Of a DNA stretch of 16,229 nt, positions 8,015-15,153 are shown one piece after another (within the stretch, counting starts at the first letter, position 1; the number at the start of each line of letters is the position of its first letter). The stretch is from Bacteriovoracaceae bacterium UBA2394 (lineage in GTDB: Bacteria; Bdellovibrionota; UBA2394), in the NCBI GenBank assembly GCA_002343335.1, contig DDSI01000095.1:1-16229 (forward strand). The letters run 5' to 3'. Under the pieces are notes generated by a model. It ran no database searches. It saw only the letters and a list, made by a program, of their open reading frames with translations, and was not told where the DNA came from. A program made the position numbers and the translations under genes.

Positions 8015-8434
8015 TTAGGATTTTTGCTTCGCTTGTTTTGAAACGAGTTTTAGATATTCCGCAGCAGGAAGAAGTTGTTCGATTTCTTTTTCGTCTGCCA
8101 ACTCCACTTTGATCATCCATCCGTCCCCGTAAGGATCCTCATTCACCTGCTCAGCCGTGTTCGGCAGCTTTGCATTCACTTCCAAAACCTCGCCGCTGAG
8201 CGGAGCATAAAGTTCAGCAACCGTTTTTAATGAATCGACCGTTCCAAAAACTTTTCCGATTTCAAAGTGATCACCCTCTTCGGGTAGTTCGACGTACGTG
8301 ATGTCGCCGAGGGCATTTTGCGCGTAATCGGTAATGCCGATCACTGCTGTGCCGTCTTCAATGCGCGCCCACTCGTGATTTTTAGTATAGAGAAGATCTT
8401 CTGGGACTTTCATTCCTGGTTCTTTGTTCGCCAT
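8015..8434 (-). CDS. gcvH: Glycine cleavage system H protein
   Basis: A 139-residue lipoyl carrier that shuttles the aminomethyl group between P-protein, T-protein and lipoamide dehydrogenase. It shows LYTKNHEW, VIGITDYAQNALGDITYVELPE and the lipoylation loop FGTVDSLKTVAELYAPLSG, with Lys70 as the lipoyl-lysine. The ATG at 8434 has GAGGGAG just upstream. A second ATG seven codons in (8413) has poor spacing. It lies 12 bp after gcvT and 20 bp before gcvPA, in a single minus-strand operon. No oddity seen. Confidence 0.96.
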   Translation of the reverse strand: MANKEPGMKVPEDLLYTKNHEWARIEDGTAVIGITDYAQNALGDITYVELPEEGDHFEIGKVFGTVDSLKTVAELYAPLSGEVLEVNAKLPNTAEQVNEDPYGDGWMIKVELADEKEIEQLLPAAEYLKLVSKQAKQKS

Positions 8435-8446
8435 AACTCCCTCAAC

Positions 8447-9565
8447 TCAAGCAAATTTCTTTTCGGCTGCTTTGGTTGCGCCTTTAACTCTGGGTGTAGA
8501 GACAAAGGGCGTTTTTGTCAGCACAGCCTCTCGCGACTTGCCACCGGATTCAAGCATAAAAACAGCGCTCTCTGGCAGCGTGGGGGGAACTTTTTCGACC
8601 TCTATAAGGCCCAGTCCTATGCCCAATTTTCGAGCCGGTGAGACGGAGCCGCTGGTAAGAGAGCCCACAATTTGGCCATTCCACAGAATTTTTTCCTCGG
8701 CGCGCATGGGTTTTGGGGTGGCTCCGATCAATGCGATCGGCAAGTATCGGGCGGGAGCGCGGGCTGCTTCGGCCCCGTGACAGGTGTGGGCGGCATCAAA
8801 AGCGAAGGCAGAATAGGTCTCGGATGGGCGAAGCGTGTCGGAGAGCTCATGACCATAGAGGGAAAATCCAACTTCCAATCTCAGCGTGTCCCGCGCCCCT
8901 AGGCCAATGGGCATAACACCTTTTGCGGCCAGGGCGTCCCAAAGAGCGGGGGTTTCTGCTGAAGGAAGGAAAATTTCAAAGCCATCTTCGCCGGTATAGC
9001 CCGTTCGAGCGATGATCCAACCGCGCTCGTTCTTCATAAAGCGATAGTATTTTAAAGAAACCGCTTCCGGAAAAAGCTGCTGCGCAATTTGAACGGCCTG
9101 AGGGCCTTGAATGGCGATGAGGCCAGTGGCGTCGGAAACATTCTTCAAAGTCACATCGAACGAAGTGGCGAGGGCGCTTAAGTGCGCAAAATCTTTCTCC
9201 ATATTGGAAGCATTCACTACCACCCAGTAAGTCTCGTCGTTCAATTTGTAGACGATGATGTCGTCCACAATGCCCCCATCTTTTTGGAGCAGCATGCAAT
9301 AAACGGCGCGCCCATTTTCGACCCCCACGAGAGTTCGAGTGCATGCCCACGAGAGAAATTTCGTGGCCTCCCGACCCGTGACCCAAAACTCACCCATGTG
9401 GCATACGTCAAACATTCCCACTGCCGATCGAACGGCAAGGTGTTCCTTCAACATTCCGCCCGTTTTCGCGTCATAAGAGATGGGCATATCGAAGCCCGCA
9501 AAAGCCGCCATGCGAGCCCCCAATGCCACGTGTCTTGAATGAAGAGGGGTCGTTTTAAGTTCCAT
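8447..9565 (-). CDS. gcvT: Aminomethyltransferase, glycine cleavage T protein
   Basis: A 372-residue T-protein that moves the methylene group from aminomethyl-lipoyl-GcvH to tetrahydrofolate, releasing ammonia. It has FAGFDMPISY, SAVGMFDVCHMGEFWVTG, the GGIVDDIIVY motif at residues 97-106 with the catalytic Asp region, TGYTGEDGFEIF and GLGARDTLRLEVGFSLYGHEL. It is first in the operon, and AAGGA lies 7 nt before the ATG. The segment after GHEL (about 244-268) departs from the usual 'EAGLGW...DFIGKEAL' pattern but keeps the Glu and alignment length, and no frameshift explains it. The gene is very likely functional, with a divergent C-terminal part. Confidence 0.94.
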   Translation of the reverse strand: MELKTTPLHSRHVALGARMAAFAGFDMPISYDAKTGGMLKEHLAVRSAVGMFDVCHMGEFWVTGREATKFLSWACTRTLVGVENGRAVYCMLLQKDGGIVDDIIVYKLNDETYWVVVNASNMEKDFAHLSALATSFDVTLKNVSDATGLIAIQGPQAVQIAQQLFPEAVSLKYYRFMKNERGWIIARTGYTGEDGFEIFLPSAETPALWDALAAKGVMPIGLGARDTLRLEVGFSLYGHELSDTLRPSETYSAFAFDAAHTCHGAEAARAPARYLPIALIGATPKPMRAEEKILWNGQIVGSLTSGSVSPARKLGIGLGLIEVEKVPPTLPESAVFMLESGGKSREAVLTKTPFVSTPRVKGATKAAEKKFA

Positions 9566-9663
9566 CGAATTGTCCTTTCGGTTCTCAGAGTCCTAACTTG
9601 CTAAGAGGGTCGGTTTTGACTTTATTGAGGCTTACTAAACCAAGCAAGACGAACGGAGCTTCA
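9566..9663. promoter_or_regulatory. Divergent promoter region between gcvT operon and hpnH operon
   Basis: These 98 bp must hold the start signals for two operons leaving in opposite directions. On the plus strand TTGCTA (9598-9603), 17 nt, then TTTATT is a weak sigma70-like pair. On the minus strand TTGCTT, 17 nt, then TAAAGT is a similar weak pair, and the two sets overlap. I see no glycine riboswitch, and the space is tight for one plus a promoter. Overlapping promoters could link glycine cleavage and the purK/E operon, but this is inference. Confidence 0.35.
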
Positions 9664-10773
9664 ATGGGTGTACCTATTTCTCAAATGTGGACGGTGGCAA
9701 GTTATGTACTCAAACATAAGATTCGGGCCACAGAGCGATATCCCCTCGTCTTGATGCTGGAGCCCTTGTTTCGTTGCAACCTGGCCTGCGCGGGTTGTGG
9801 GAAAATTCAGTATCCCGAGCATGTTCTAAAGCGCGTTCTTTCTGCGGATCAATGTTTAGCGGCTGCTGATGAGTGCGGCGCGCCCATCGTGAGCATTCCT
9901 GGCGGAGAGCCGCTCCTCCACCCTGAAATTCAGCAGATCGTCGAAGGGTTGGTGGCTCGGAAAAAATACATCTATCTCTGCACTAACGCGATTCTGCTGA
10001 AGTCGAAACTCCATCTTTTTAAACCCACCAAATACCTCACGTTCTCGGTGCATATGGACGGCTTGAAGCATGAGCATGATGAGGCGGTTTGCCGAGATGG
10101 CGTCTATGATCGAGCAACTGAAGGCATCAAGGCGGCGCTGGAAAAAGGATTTCGCGTAACAACGAACACGACGCTTTTTGATGGAGCAAATCCTGAGCGT
10201 ACTCGAGAATTTTTTGATGAAATGATGAAGCTCGGCGTGGAAGGCATGATGGTTTCCCCCGGCTATTCCTATTCGAAAGCACCCGATCAAGAGAGCTTTT
10301 TGAAGCGTGAGAAGACTTATCAATTGTTTCGAAAGATTTTCCATGCAGGAAAGCGCAGCTGGCGATTCAATCAGTCTCCGCTCTTTATTGAATATCTCTC
10401 CGGCTCGCGACATTTTGAATGCACGCCGTGGGGTAATCCCACATTCAACATCTTCGGCTGGCAAAAACCTTGCTACTTGCTCCAAGAGGGATACGCGAAA
10501 TCATTTAAAGACTTGATCGATAACACCGACTGGAAATCCTACGGTCGGAAGAGTGGAAATGCGGCATGCCAAGACTGCATGGTCCATTGCGGGCATGAGC
10601 CAACCGCGGTGGATCACACCTTTGGATCTTTGGGTGGATTCTGGGCAACGGTGCGAGCGACGCTTCGCGGACCCAGAATACAAGCGCCCGCTGCCGATAC
10701 AGATTTCATCTCCACGGAGAGCGTTGTGGGACAAGCAGACTTTGTTCCTGAGAAAAAGGTGGCGAACGGATGA
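9664..10773 (+). CDS. hpnH: Radical SAM adenosylhopane synthase (hopanoid biosynthesis HpnH)
   Basis: A 369-residue radical SAM enzyme. HpnH adds the 5'-deoxyadenosyl radical from SAM to diploptene to give adenosylhopane, the precursor of extended bacteriohopanepolyols. The iron-sulfur motif is C38-x3-C42-x2-C45 in LFRCNLACAGCGKI. Strong family matches are VSIPGGEPLLHPEI, YLCTNAILL, SVHMDGL, RVTTNTTLFDGA, GMMVSPGYSYSKAPDQ and FECTPWGNPTFNIFGWQKPCYLL, and a C-terminal Cys cluster (CQDCMVHCG) is present. I chose the ATG at 9664, with GGAG 5 nt upstream and the usual MxVPxxQ start, over an in-frame TTG at 9598. No squalene-hopene cyclase or hpnG is in view. It heads a six-gene operon and overlaps the next gene by ATGA. 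Confidence 0.95.
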   Translation: MGVPISQMWTVASYVLKHKIRATERYPLVLMLEPLFRCNLACAGCGKIQYPEHVLKRVLSADQCLAAADECGAPIVSIPGGEPLLHPEIQQIVEGLVARKKYIYLCTNAILLKSKLHLFKPTKYLTFSVHMDGLKHEHDEAVCRDGVYDRATEGIKAALEKGFRVTTNTTLFDGANPERTREFFDEMMKLGVEGMMVSPGYSYSKAPDQESFLKREKTYQLFRKIFHAGKRSWRFNQSPLFIEYLSGSRHFECTPWGNPTFNIFGWQKPCYLLQEGYAKSFKDLIDNTDWKSYGRKSGNAACQDCMVHCGHEPTAVDHTFGSLGGFWATVRATLRGPRIQAPAADTDFISTESVVGQADFVPEKKVANG

Positions 10774-11111
10774 TTGCGCTAAGTGAATTGGTACAAGGTT
10801 CTGAAATCAATTTAGCGGCTATAGGGGAGGAGCTTGGAAAAACCCTCGCTGCGATTGTCGATTATCGGGGCGACGTCACGCTCAATTTGAAAGACGGCAG
10901 CCAACTGGCTGGTTTTGTCTACAATTGTTCTCCAAAAACCATTGAGCTTTATCCTCAGACCAGTCCCGCGCCGATCTCTTTGAGTTTGGATCAGGTGGAA
11001 AGCATTTTGATTTCGGGTTCAGATACGGCCAAAGGAAAATCGTGGGAAGATTGGCAAAGGAAGAAATCATCTGAAAGAGAAGCCATCAAAGCCGCACCCA
11101 TCGCATCGTGA
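10770..11111 (+). CDS. Small Sm/SH3-like protein of unknown function in the hpnH operon
   Basis: A 113-residue soluble protein with no signal peptide or membrane segment. I do not recognise it. Its centre (about 33-80) reads as a small beta-barrel of Sm/SH3 type: RGDVTLNLKDGSQLAGFVY, a turn, TIELYPQ, then PISLSLDQVESILISG. A C-terminal part DTAKGKSWEDWQRKK follows, which looks like a conserved tail. The ATG overlaps the hpnH stop by 4 bp and has AAGGTGG upstream, so translation is coupled to hpnH. A role linked to HpnH or to the next reductase is inferred only from position. Real gene: likely. Function: unknown. Confidence 0.8.
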   Translation: MIALSELVQGSEINLAAIGEELGKTLAAIVDYRGDVTLNLKDGSQLAGFVYNCSPKTIELYPQTSPAPISLSLDQVESILISGSDTAKGKSWEDWQRKKSSEREAIKAAPIAS

Positions 11112-11127
11112 TTTCCTTTCGGGAAGG

Positions 11128-11847
11128 GTGGCCATTATCACAGGCGCGGGACGAGGCATCGGTCGCGCCACCGCTTTAGAATTTGCAAAACGTGGAACAA
11201 AACTCGCGCTGCTTTCGCGGACGGAAGCGGAACTTGAAGATGTGGAGCGCGAGATTCATAGAATTTCCGGCAGAAATGATGACGCGCTTCGATTTGTGGT
11301 GGATGTGTCTGAAGAGCCTGCGATCGTAAAAACTTTCGCCGAAGTGGAGAATCGCTTCGGTCGACTGGATATTCTCGTCAATAATGCCGCCACCTTCATT
11401 CGGGCACCCCTCACGGAGATTTCCGGAGACGATTGGGATCATGTGATGGCGGTGAATTTGCGCGGAAGTTTTCTCTGCGCTCGCGAAGCCTTCGGTCGCA
11501 TGAAAAAGGGCGGCTGTATCGTGAATGTCAGTTCACTCGCGGGAATTCGTGGCACGGAAAAATTCGAGGGGCTCAGTGCTTACGTCGCCTCTAAGTTTGG
11601 CGTCGTGGGGCTGACGGAAAGCCTCGCGGTCGAAGGAAAATCTCGCGGTATTCGCGTGAATTGCGTGGCGCCGGGCGCGGTGAACACCATTATGCTCAAG
11701 CAAGCTGCTCCTCACTTACAGACGAATACCCAGCCAGAGGAAATCGCGAAGATCATCGTGAATCTCTGTGATGATGCCCACTCGGGATCGGCCAACGGGT
11801 CGGTTATTGAAATTCATTCTAATTTGAACACAGTGGAGGCTGTATGA
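11128..11847 (+). CDS. Short-chain dehydrogenase/reductase (SDR), NAD(P)-dependent
   Basis: A classical SDR of 239 residues from the GTG at 11128. It has the cofactor motif TGAGRGIG (residues 5-12), the NNA motif (VNNAATF), Asn110, Ser136, and the YxxxK pair Tyr152/Lys156, so the active-site set is complete. The substrate cannot be told: FabG-like ketoreductases and sepiapterin-reductase-like enzymes share these motifs. The start is odd. The reading frame continues upstream through DFLSGRVAIITGA, which looks like normal SDR N-terminal sequence, but has no ATG, GTG or TTG before 11128. A CTG at 11071 with AAAGGAAG upstream is an alternative. The stop overlaps the next ATG by 4 bp, tying it to the pterin enzyme. 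Confidence 0.9.
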   Translation: MAIITGAGRGIGRATALEFAKRGTKLALLSRTEAELEDVEREIHRISGRNDDALRFVVDVSEEPAIVKTFAEVENRFGRLDILVNNAATFIRAPLTEISGDDWDHVMAVNLRGSFLCAREAFGRMKKGGCIVNVSSLAGIRGTEKFEGLSAYVASKFGVVGLTESLAVEGKSRGIRVNCVAPGAVNTIMLKQAAPHLQTNTQPEEIAKIIVNLCDDAHSGSANGSVIEIHSNLNTVEAV

Positions 11848-12257
11848 CGGTGTATCTCACGCGACGAGAATCTTTTTGCGCCTCTCATCGTCTGCACAGC
11901 GAGAAATTATCGGAGGAAGAAAATCGAAAGCTCTTCGGAAAATGTAATAGTGAAAATGGCCACGGGCATAATTACTTCATTGAAGTGACCGTGCGGGGCG
12001 AGCCGAATTCCGATACCGGCCTCGTGATGAATCTCACTGAATTGAAAGAAATCATTCATCGAGCGATTCTAGATAAAGTGGATCACAAACATCTAAATTT
12101 GGATGTGAAAGAATTGAAAGGCATCAATCCCACGACGGAGAATTTAGCGAGGGCGTTTTTCTCCATGCTTACTCCGGCCGTGCCGAAGGGAATGCTTTTC
12201 GAGGTGAGGGTTTTTGAAACGGAAAAAAATTCTGCCGCCTTTCGAGGAGAGAATTAG
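11844..12257 (+). CDS. 6-pyruvoyl-tetrahydropterin synthase-type enzyme (PTPS/QueD family)
   Basis: A 137-residue zinc enzyme of the PTPS/QueD family, which converts 7,8-dihydroneopterin triphosphate. Zinc ligands are His15 (FCASHRLH), His40 and His42 (NGHGHNY). The catalytic Cys34 lies in FGKCNSENGHGHNY, six residues before the first His of the HGH pair. That is the arrangement of animal tetrahydrobiopterin-type PTPS; E. coli QueD has a shorter gap. DHKHLNLDV and a late FETEKN also match that subtype. GGAGG sits 4 nt before the ATG, which overlaps the SDR stop. Queuosine precursor synthesis remains an alternative, since many bacterial members are annotated queD without test. Family certain; subtype fairly likely. 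Confidence 0.92.
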   Translation: MTVYLTRRESFCASHRLHSEKLSEEENRKLFGKCNSENGHGHNYFIEVTVRGEPNSDTGLVMNLTELKEIIHRAILDKVDHKHLNLDVKELKGINPTTENLARAFFSMLTPAVPKGMLFEVRVFETEKNSAAFRGEN

Positions 12258-12259
12258 AA

Positions 12260-13420
12260 GTGACGAAGGCCGTACGCGTTGGGATTCTCGGCGGTGGCCA
12301 ACTCGCGCAGATGTTGGCGGAGGCTGCTGAACGCATTCAAGTAGAGCCGGTAATTTTTTGTGCGTCCAAATCGGATCCCGCGGCGCAAGTTTGCAAAGAA
12401 GTCGTAATTGGGACCTTGGACGATGAAAAAGCACTTCAAACTTTTTTTTCCAAAGTAGAAGTCGTCACCTATGAAAGTGATTTTCTGCCTTTCGAGCGTC
12501 TGAAAAAATTTAAAGACGCGATATATATTCCCGAGCTCGAATTGCTCTCCCTCATGAGCAACAAAATTAAGCAGAAGCAACTTCTCACCATGCTGCGCAT
12601 TCCAACCGCGTCGTTCGAGGTCTTCGAGGGTGACCCCGGAGGAATCGAGGGTTGGCTGGATCAGTGGTGGGAAAAACACAATGGCGGTGTCGTAAAGTGG
12701 GCCCGCGGGGGCTACGACGGAAAAGGCGTTGAAGCGTCGGGGAATTTTGATTCCGCTTTGCTTTTTGCAAAAGAGGCGATCGCGGCGAAGCGAAGAATTT
12801 TCGTGGAAGAAAGAGTTCCATTTGTGCGCGAGCTCGCGCTCGTGAGTTGTTTCAGTATCGAAGATGTTTTTGGGGCGTATCCGCTCGTGATTTCTGAGCA
12901 AAAAAGTGGAATTTGTTTTCGCGTGCTTGGACCCGCTGTGAAGCAGGGAGTTTCTGAAGAGTTGGAAAAGGACGCTGTTCGATCGGCGAAGAAATTGGCC
13001 ATCCAGTTGGAGTTGCACGGCACCTTTGCCCTCGAATTTTTTGAAACGGCGGATGGAAAAATTCTCGTGAATGAGATCGCCCCGCGCGTTCACAACTCGG
13101 GTCACTTTAGTCTTCAGGCGTCGAAGACCTCTCAATTTGAGAATCACATTCGAGCTATTTTGGGACGACCTCTGGGCCCCACAGAGTCTTTGAAGCCAAA
13201 GTTTGGAATGCAAAACTTGATTGGAATGGCAGATCGCGAATTTCCCAGAGCACCAGAGCTCGCGAGCAACGGATTTTTAAAATGGTATGGCAAATCAGAA
13301 GCTCGAAGGGGCCGCAAGATGGGCCATGTGAATTTTGTATTTGAGGAAGGCGCTACAGCGGCGCAAATGAGGGGCGATATGGACAAGGCCCAGAAATCTT
13401 GGGAGGCTCAATTTTCATGA
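12260..13420 (+). CDS. purK: 5-(carboxyamino)imidazole ribonucleotide synthase (PurK)
   Basis: An ATP-grasp enzyme of 386 residues that makes N5-CAIR from AIR, ATP and bicarbonate in purine synthesis. It shows GILGGGQLAQML at the N-terminus, VVKWARGGYDGKGVE in the ATP-grasp core, and VNEIAPRVHNSGHFSLQASKTSQFENHIRAILGRPLG near the C-terminus, all PurK signatures. The start is GTG at 12260, two bases after the pterin-enzyme stop, with GAGGAGA about 9 nt upstream. Its TGA overlaps the purE ATG. Gene order is purK-purE, the reverse of the E. coli purEK order. Confidence 0.96.
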   Translation: MTKAVRVGILGGGQLAQMLAEAAERIQVEPVIFCASKSDPAAQVCKEVVIGTLDDEKALQTFFSKVEVVTYESDFLPFERLKKFKDAIYIPELELLSLMSNKIKQKQLLTMLRIPTASFEVFEGDPGGIEGWLDQWWEKHNGGVVKWARGGYDGKGVEASGNFDSALLFAKEAIAAKRRIFVEERVPFVRELALVSCFSIEDVFGAYPLVISEQKSGICFRVLGPAVKQGVSEELEKDAVRSAKKLAIQLELHGTFALEFFETADGKILVNEIAPRVHNSGHFSLQASKTSQFENHIRAILGRPLGPTESLKPKFGMQNLIGMADREFPRAPELASNGFLKWYGKSEARRGRKMGHVNFVFEEGATAAQMRGDMDKAQKSWEAQFS

Positions 13421-13938
13421 GTAAGAAGCGTTCGAATGGAAAAAAGAATTCAGCTCAAGTGGCCATCGTCATGGGATCCGACACGGATCTTAAAACCATG
13501 CAAGAAGCCGCGGATGTGCTCGGCGAGTTTGGAATTTCTTATGATGTGCAAGTGATCTCCGCACATCGCACACCCGAAGAAATGGCGGATTTTGCGAAAT
13601 CAGCATCAGAAAGTGGATACTCCGTGATCATCGCGGGCGCGGGAGGCGCAGCTCATCTTCCTGGGATGATCGCATCTCTCACAGAGCTTCCCGTGATTGG
13701 CGTTCCCGTTCCCGTCGGTGCGCTTCAGGGACAAGACGCTTTGTTTTCAATTGTGCAAATGCCGAAGGGCGTTCCGGTAGCGACCGTCGCGATTGGCAAT
13801 GCTTACAATGCGGGATTGCTTGCGGCTCAAATTTTGGGCGTGAGTGATCTCAAAATTCGAAGCGCTATTGCGAAATACAAAAATGGATTGAAGGAAAAAG
13901 TGCGCGGCATGCAACGTCGGTTAGAAGCCGCGCGCTAA
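13417..13938 (+). CDS. purE: N5-carboxyaminoimidazole ribonucleotide mutase (PurE, class I)
   Basis: A 173-residue mutase that converts N5-CAIR, the PurK product, to CAIR. It has VAIVMGSDTDLKTM, the catalytic ISAHRTPEEM (His50), IIAGAGGAAHLPGM and GALQGQDALFSIVQMPKGVPVATVAIG, as in class I PurE that works with PurK. I chose the ATG at 13417 (ATGA overlap with purK, GGAGG 10 nt upstream) over an in-frame TTG at 13399. The N-terminus has a short basic tail (SKKRSNGKKN) before the fold. It ends the six-gene run and converges on clpP with 8 bp between stops. No clear terminator is seen there. Confidence 0.96.
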   Translation: MSKKRSNGKKNSAQVAIVMGSDTDLKTMQEAADVLGEFGISYDVQVISAHRTPEEMADFAKSASESGYSVIIAGAGGAAHLPGMIASLTELPVIGVPVPVGALQGQDALFSIVQMPKGVPVATVAIGNAYNAGLLAAQILGVSDLKIRSAIAKYKNGLKEKVRGMQRRLEAAR

Positions 13939-13946
13939 ATTCAATA

Positions 13947-14576
13947 TTAGATCTTCAGATCAGATCGCTTCTTGATGATTCGGCTAATCAAACCGAACTT
14001 CAGCGCATCTTCAGGATCCAACCAATTATCTCGATCCGTCGCCTTTTGAACGGTGTCATAAGGTTGGCCCGTTTCTTCGGCATACAGACGATTAATCTTC
14101 TCTTTTAGGCGGATGATATCGCGTGCATGAATTTCCAAGTCCGACGCCGGTCCTTGGAGCACACCCGTGATGAGCGGTTGGTGAATCAAAAATTTCGCAT
14201 TGGGAAATGAAACTCGGTTCTTCTTCTCAGCACAAAGCGCGATGAGCGAACCCATACTGGCCGCAAGACCCGTCACCACCGTGTGGATCTCCGGCCGAAT
14301 AAACTTCGCGGTGTCATAAATAGAGAATCCAGAGGTGACCTCTCCACCAGGAGAGTTGATGAAAAGGAAAATCGGTTTGTCGGCGTCTTTCGCTTCCATG
14401 GCGAGCAATTGCTTGTTCACTTCATGAGCCAGCTTGGAATTCACCGGACCGCTGATTTGAATAATGCGGCTCTCGAAAAGAGATTGCTCAAGAGGCGTCC
14501 ATTTATTTGGACCCTTCTCGCCCTTTTCTTCTTTTTCATCCTCGTCGTCGTCCATGCGTCCTAAAAATGTATTCAT
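13947..14576 (-). CDS. clpP: ATP-dependent Clp protease proteolytic subunit ClpP
   Basis: A 209-residue serine peptidase of the ClpP family that forms the proteolytic barrel fed by a Clp ATPase. The triad is visible: Ser107 in GLAASMGS, His132 in KFLIHQPL and Asp183 in TDRDNW. LFINSPGGEVTSGFSIYD is the oxyanion/handle region. The start is ATG 14576, with GAGG about 8 nt upstream; the longer open frame to 14789 overlaps the HIT gene and has no family likeness. The N-terminus carries an acidic stretch (DDDEDEKEEKGEKG, residues 9-22), unlike the usual short propeptide. No clpX or tig lies beside it, so it may be a second, stand-alone ClpP copy. Diverges from the HIT gene. Confidence 0.93.
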   Translation of the reverse strand: MNTFLGRMDDDEDEKEEKGEKGPNKWTPLEQSLFESRIIQISGPVNSKLAHEVNKQLLAMEAKDADKPIFLFINSPGGEVTSGFSIYDTAKFIRPEIHTVVTGLAASMGSLIALCAEKKNRVSFPNAKFLIHQPLITGVLQGPASDLEIHARDIIRLKEKINRLYAEETGQPYDTVQKATDRDNWLDPEDALKFGLISRIIKKRSDLKI

Positions 14577-14695
14577 GCAAAACACCTCAAATTCAAAGGT
14601 AGTGAAACGGGGCATCCCAGTAAAGCGGGTTCGTTTGGACAAATGCTGCACGCGGATAACTAGCGAAGGAGCGTGGTCTTGAGTATGAGAACGAC
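14577..14695. promoter_or_regulatory. Divergent intergenic region between clpP and HIT gene
   Basis: These 119 bp contain the 5' regions of both clpP (minus) and the HIT gene (plus). GGTGTTTTGC before clpP carries its ribosome site. On the plus strand GATAAC near 14656 resembles a -10, but no well spaced -35 is present, so I place no promoter. No palindrome that would suggest an operator stands out. Confidence 0.3.
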
Positions 14696-15067
14696 ATGTC
14701 TTGCCCTTTCTGCAATGTGTCGGACGCGATGAGAGTTGGAGAAACCTCGCTGCTATTTGCGCTTCTGGATAAACATCCTGTAAGTGCAAAACATACGCTT
14801 ATTATTCCAAAGCGGCATTGCGAGAATTTTTTTGATCTTTCGAAAGACGAGTATTCAGAGATGTTGTATCTGCTTCATGATCTTCGCACGAGGTGGATGC
14901 TCGAGGACGACCGAATCACGGGTTTCAATATGGGGATGAACTGCGGAGAGTCCGCCGGCCAAACGATTATGCATTGTCATGTGCATTTAATTCCACGTCG
15001 TTCTCGAGATGTTTCTGATCCTCGCGGTGGTGTGCGCGGAGTAATTCCTCATAAACAAAGCTATTGA
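14696..15067 (+). CDS. HIT-family nucleotide hydrolase/phosphorylase
   Basis: A 123-residue histidine-triad protein, of the group that cleaves dinucleoside polyphosphates or AMP adducts. The triad is H93-C-H95-V-H97 in QTIMHCHVHLIPR, with His95 as the expected nucleophile. An N-terminal CPFC suggests the usual zinc pair. The C-terminal DPRGGVRGVIPHKQSY is typical of the Ap4A-phosphorylase/FHIT-like branch. Length is normal. The ribosome site before the ATG is weak. It diverges from clpP and converges on tRNA-Arg (12 bp apart). The substrate is unproven. Confidence 0.92.
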   Translation: MSCPFCNVSDAMRVGETSLLFALLDKHPVSAKHTLIIPKRHCENFFDLSKDEYSEMLYLLHDLRTRWMLEDDRITGFNMGMNCGESAGQTIMHCHVHLIPRRSRDVSDPRGGVRGVIPHKQSY

Positions 15068-15079
15068 ATGGAAAGAATG

Positions 15080-15153
15080 CGTGCCCACAGGGAATCGAAC
15101 CCCGAACCCCCAGATTAGAAATCTGGTGCTCTATCCAGTTGAGCTATGGGCAC
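15080..15153 (-). tRNA. tRNA-Arg (anticodon UCU)
   Basis: A full cloverleaf reads on the minus strand: acceptor GTGCCCA with TGGGCAC, D-arm GCTC/GAGC, anticodon arm CCAGA-TTTCTAA-TCTGG, a 5-nt variable loop, and a T-arm CGGGG-TTCGATT-CCCTG. The length is 74 with discriminator G. The anticodon TCT reads AGA/AGG arginine codons. No CCA is encoded after the discriminator, so CCA must be added by the nucleotidyltransferase. Confidence 0.97.

Noticed and set aside
9566..9663. Glycine riboswitch before gcvT
   Set aside because: Only 98 bp separate the two divergent start codons and no aptamer-like stems or terminator were seen.
9856..10485. 209-codon minus-strand frame opposite hpnH
   Set aside because: hpnH carries the full radical SAM signature on the plus strand; the reverse frame has no recognisable features.
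12254..13213. Long minus-strand frame opposite purK
   Set aside because: PurK is unmistakable on the plus strand; the opposite frame is a low-complexity shadow with no start signal.
14577..14789. Upstream extension of clpP to 14789
   Set aside because: It overlaps the HIT gene, lacks a ribosome site, and a good GAGG site precedes the ATG at 14576.
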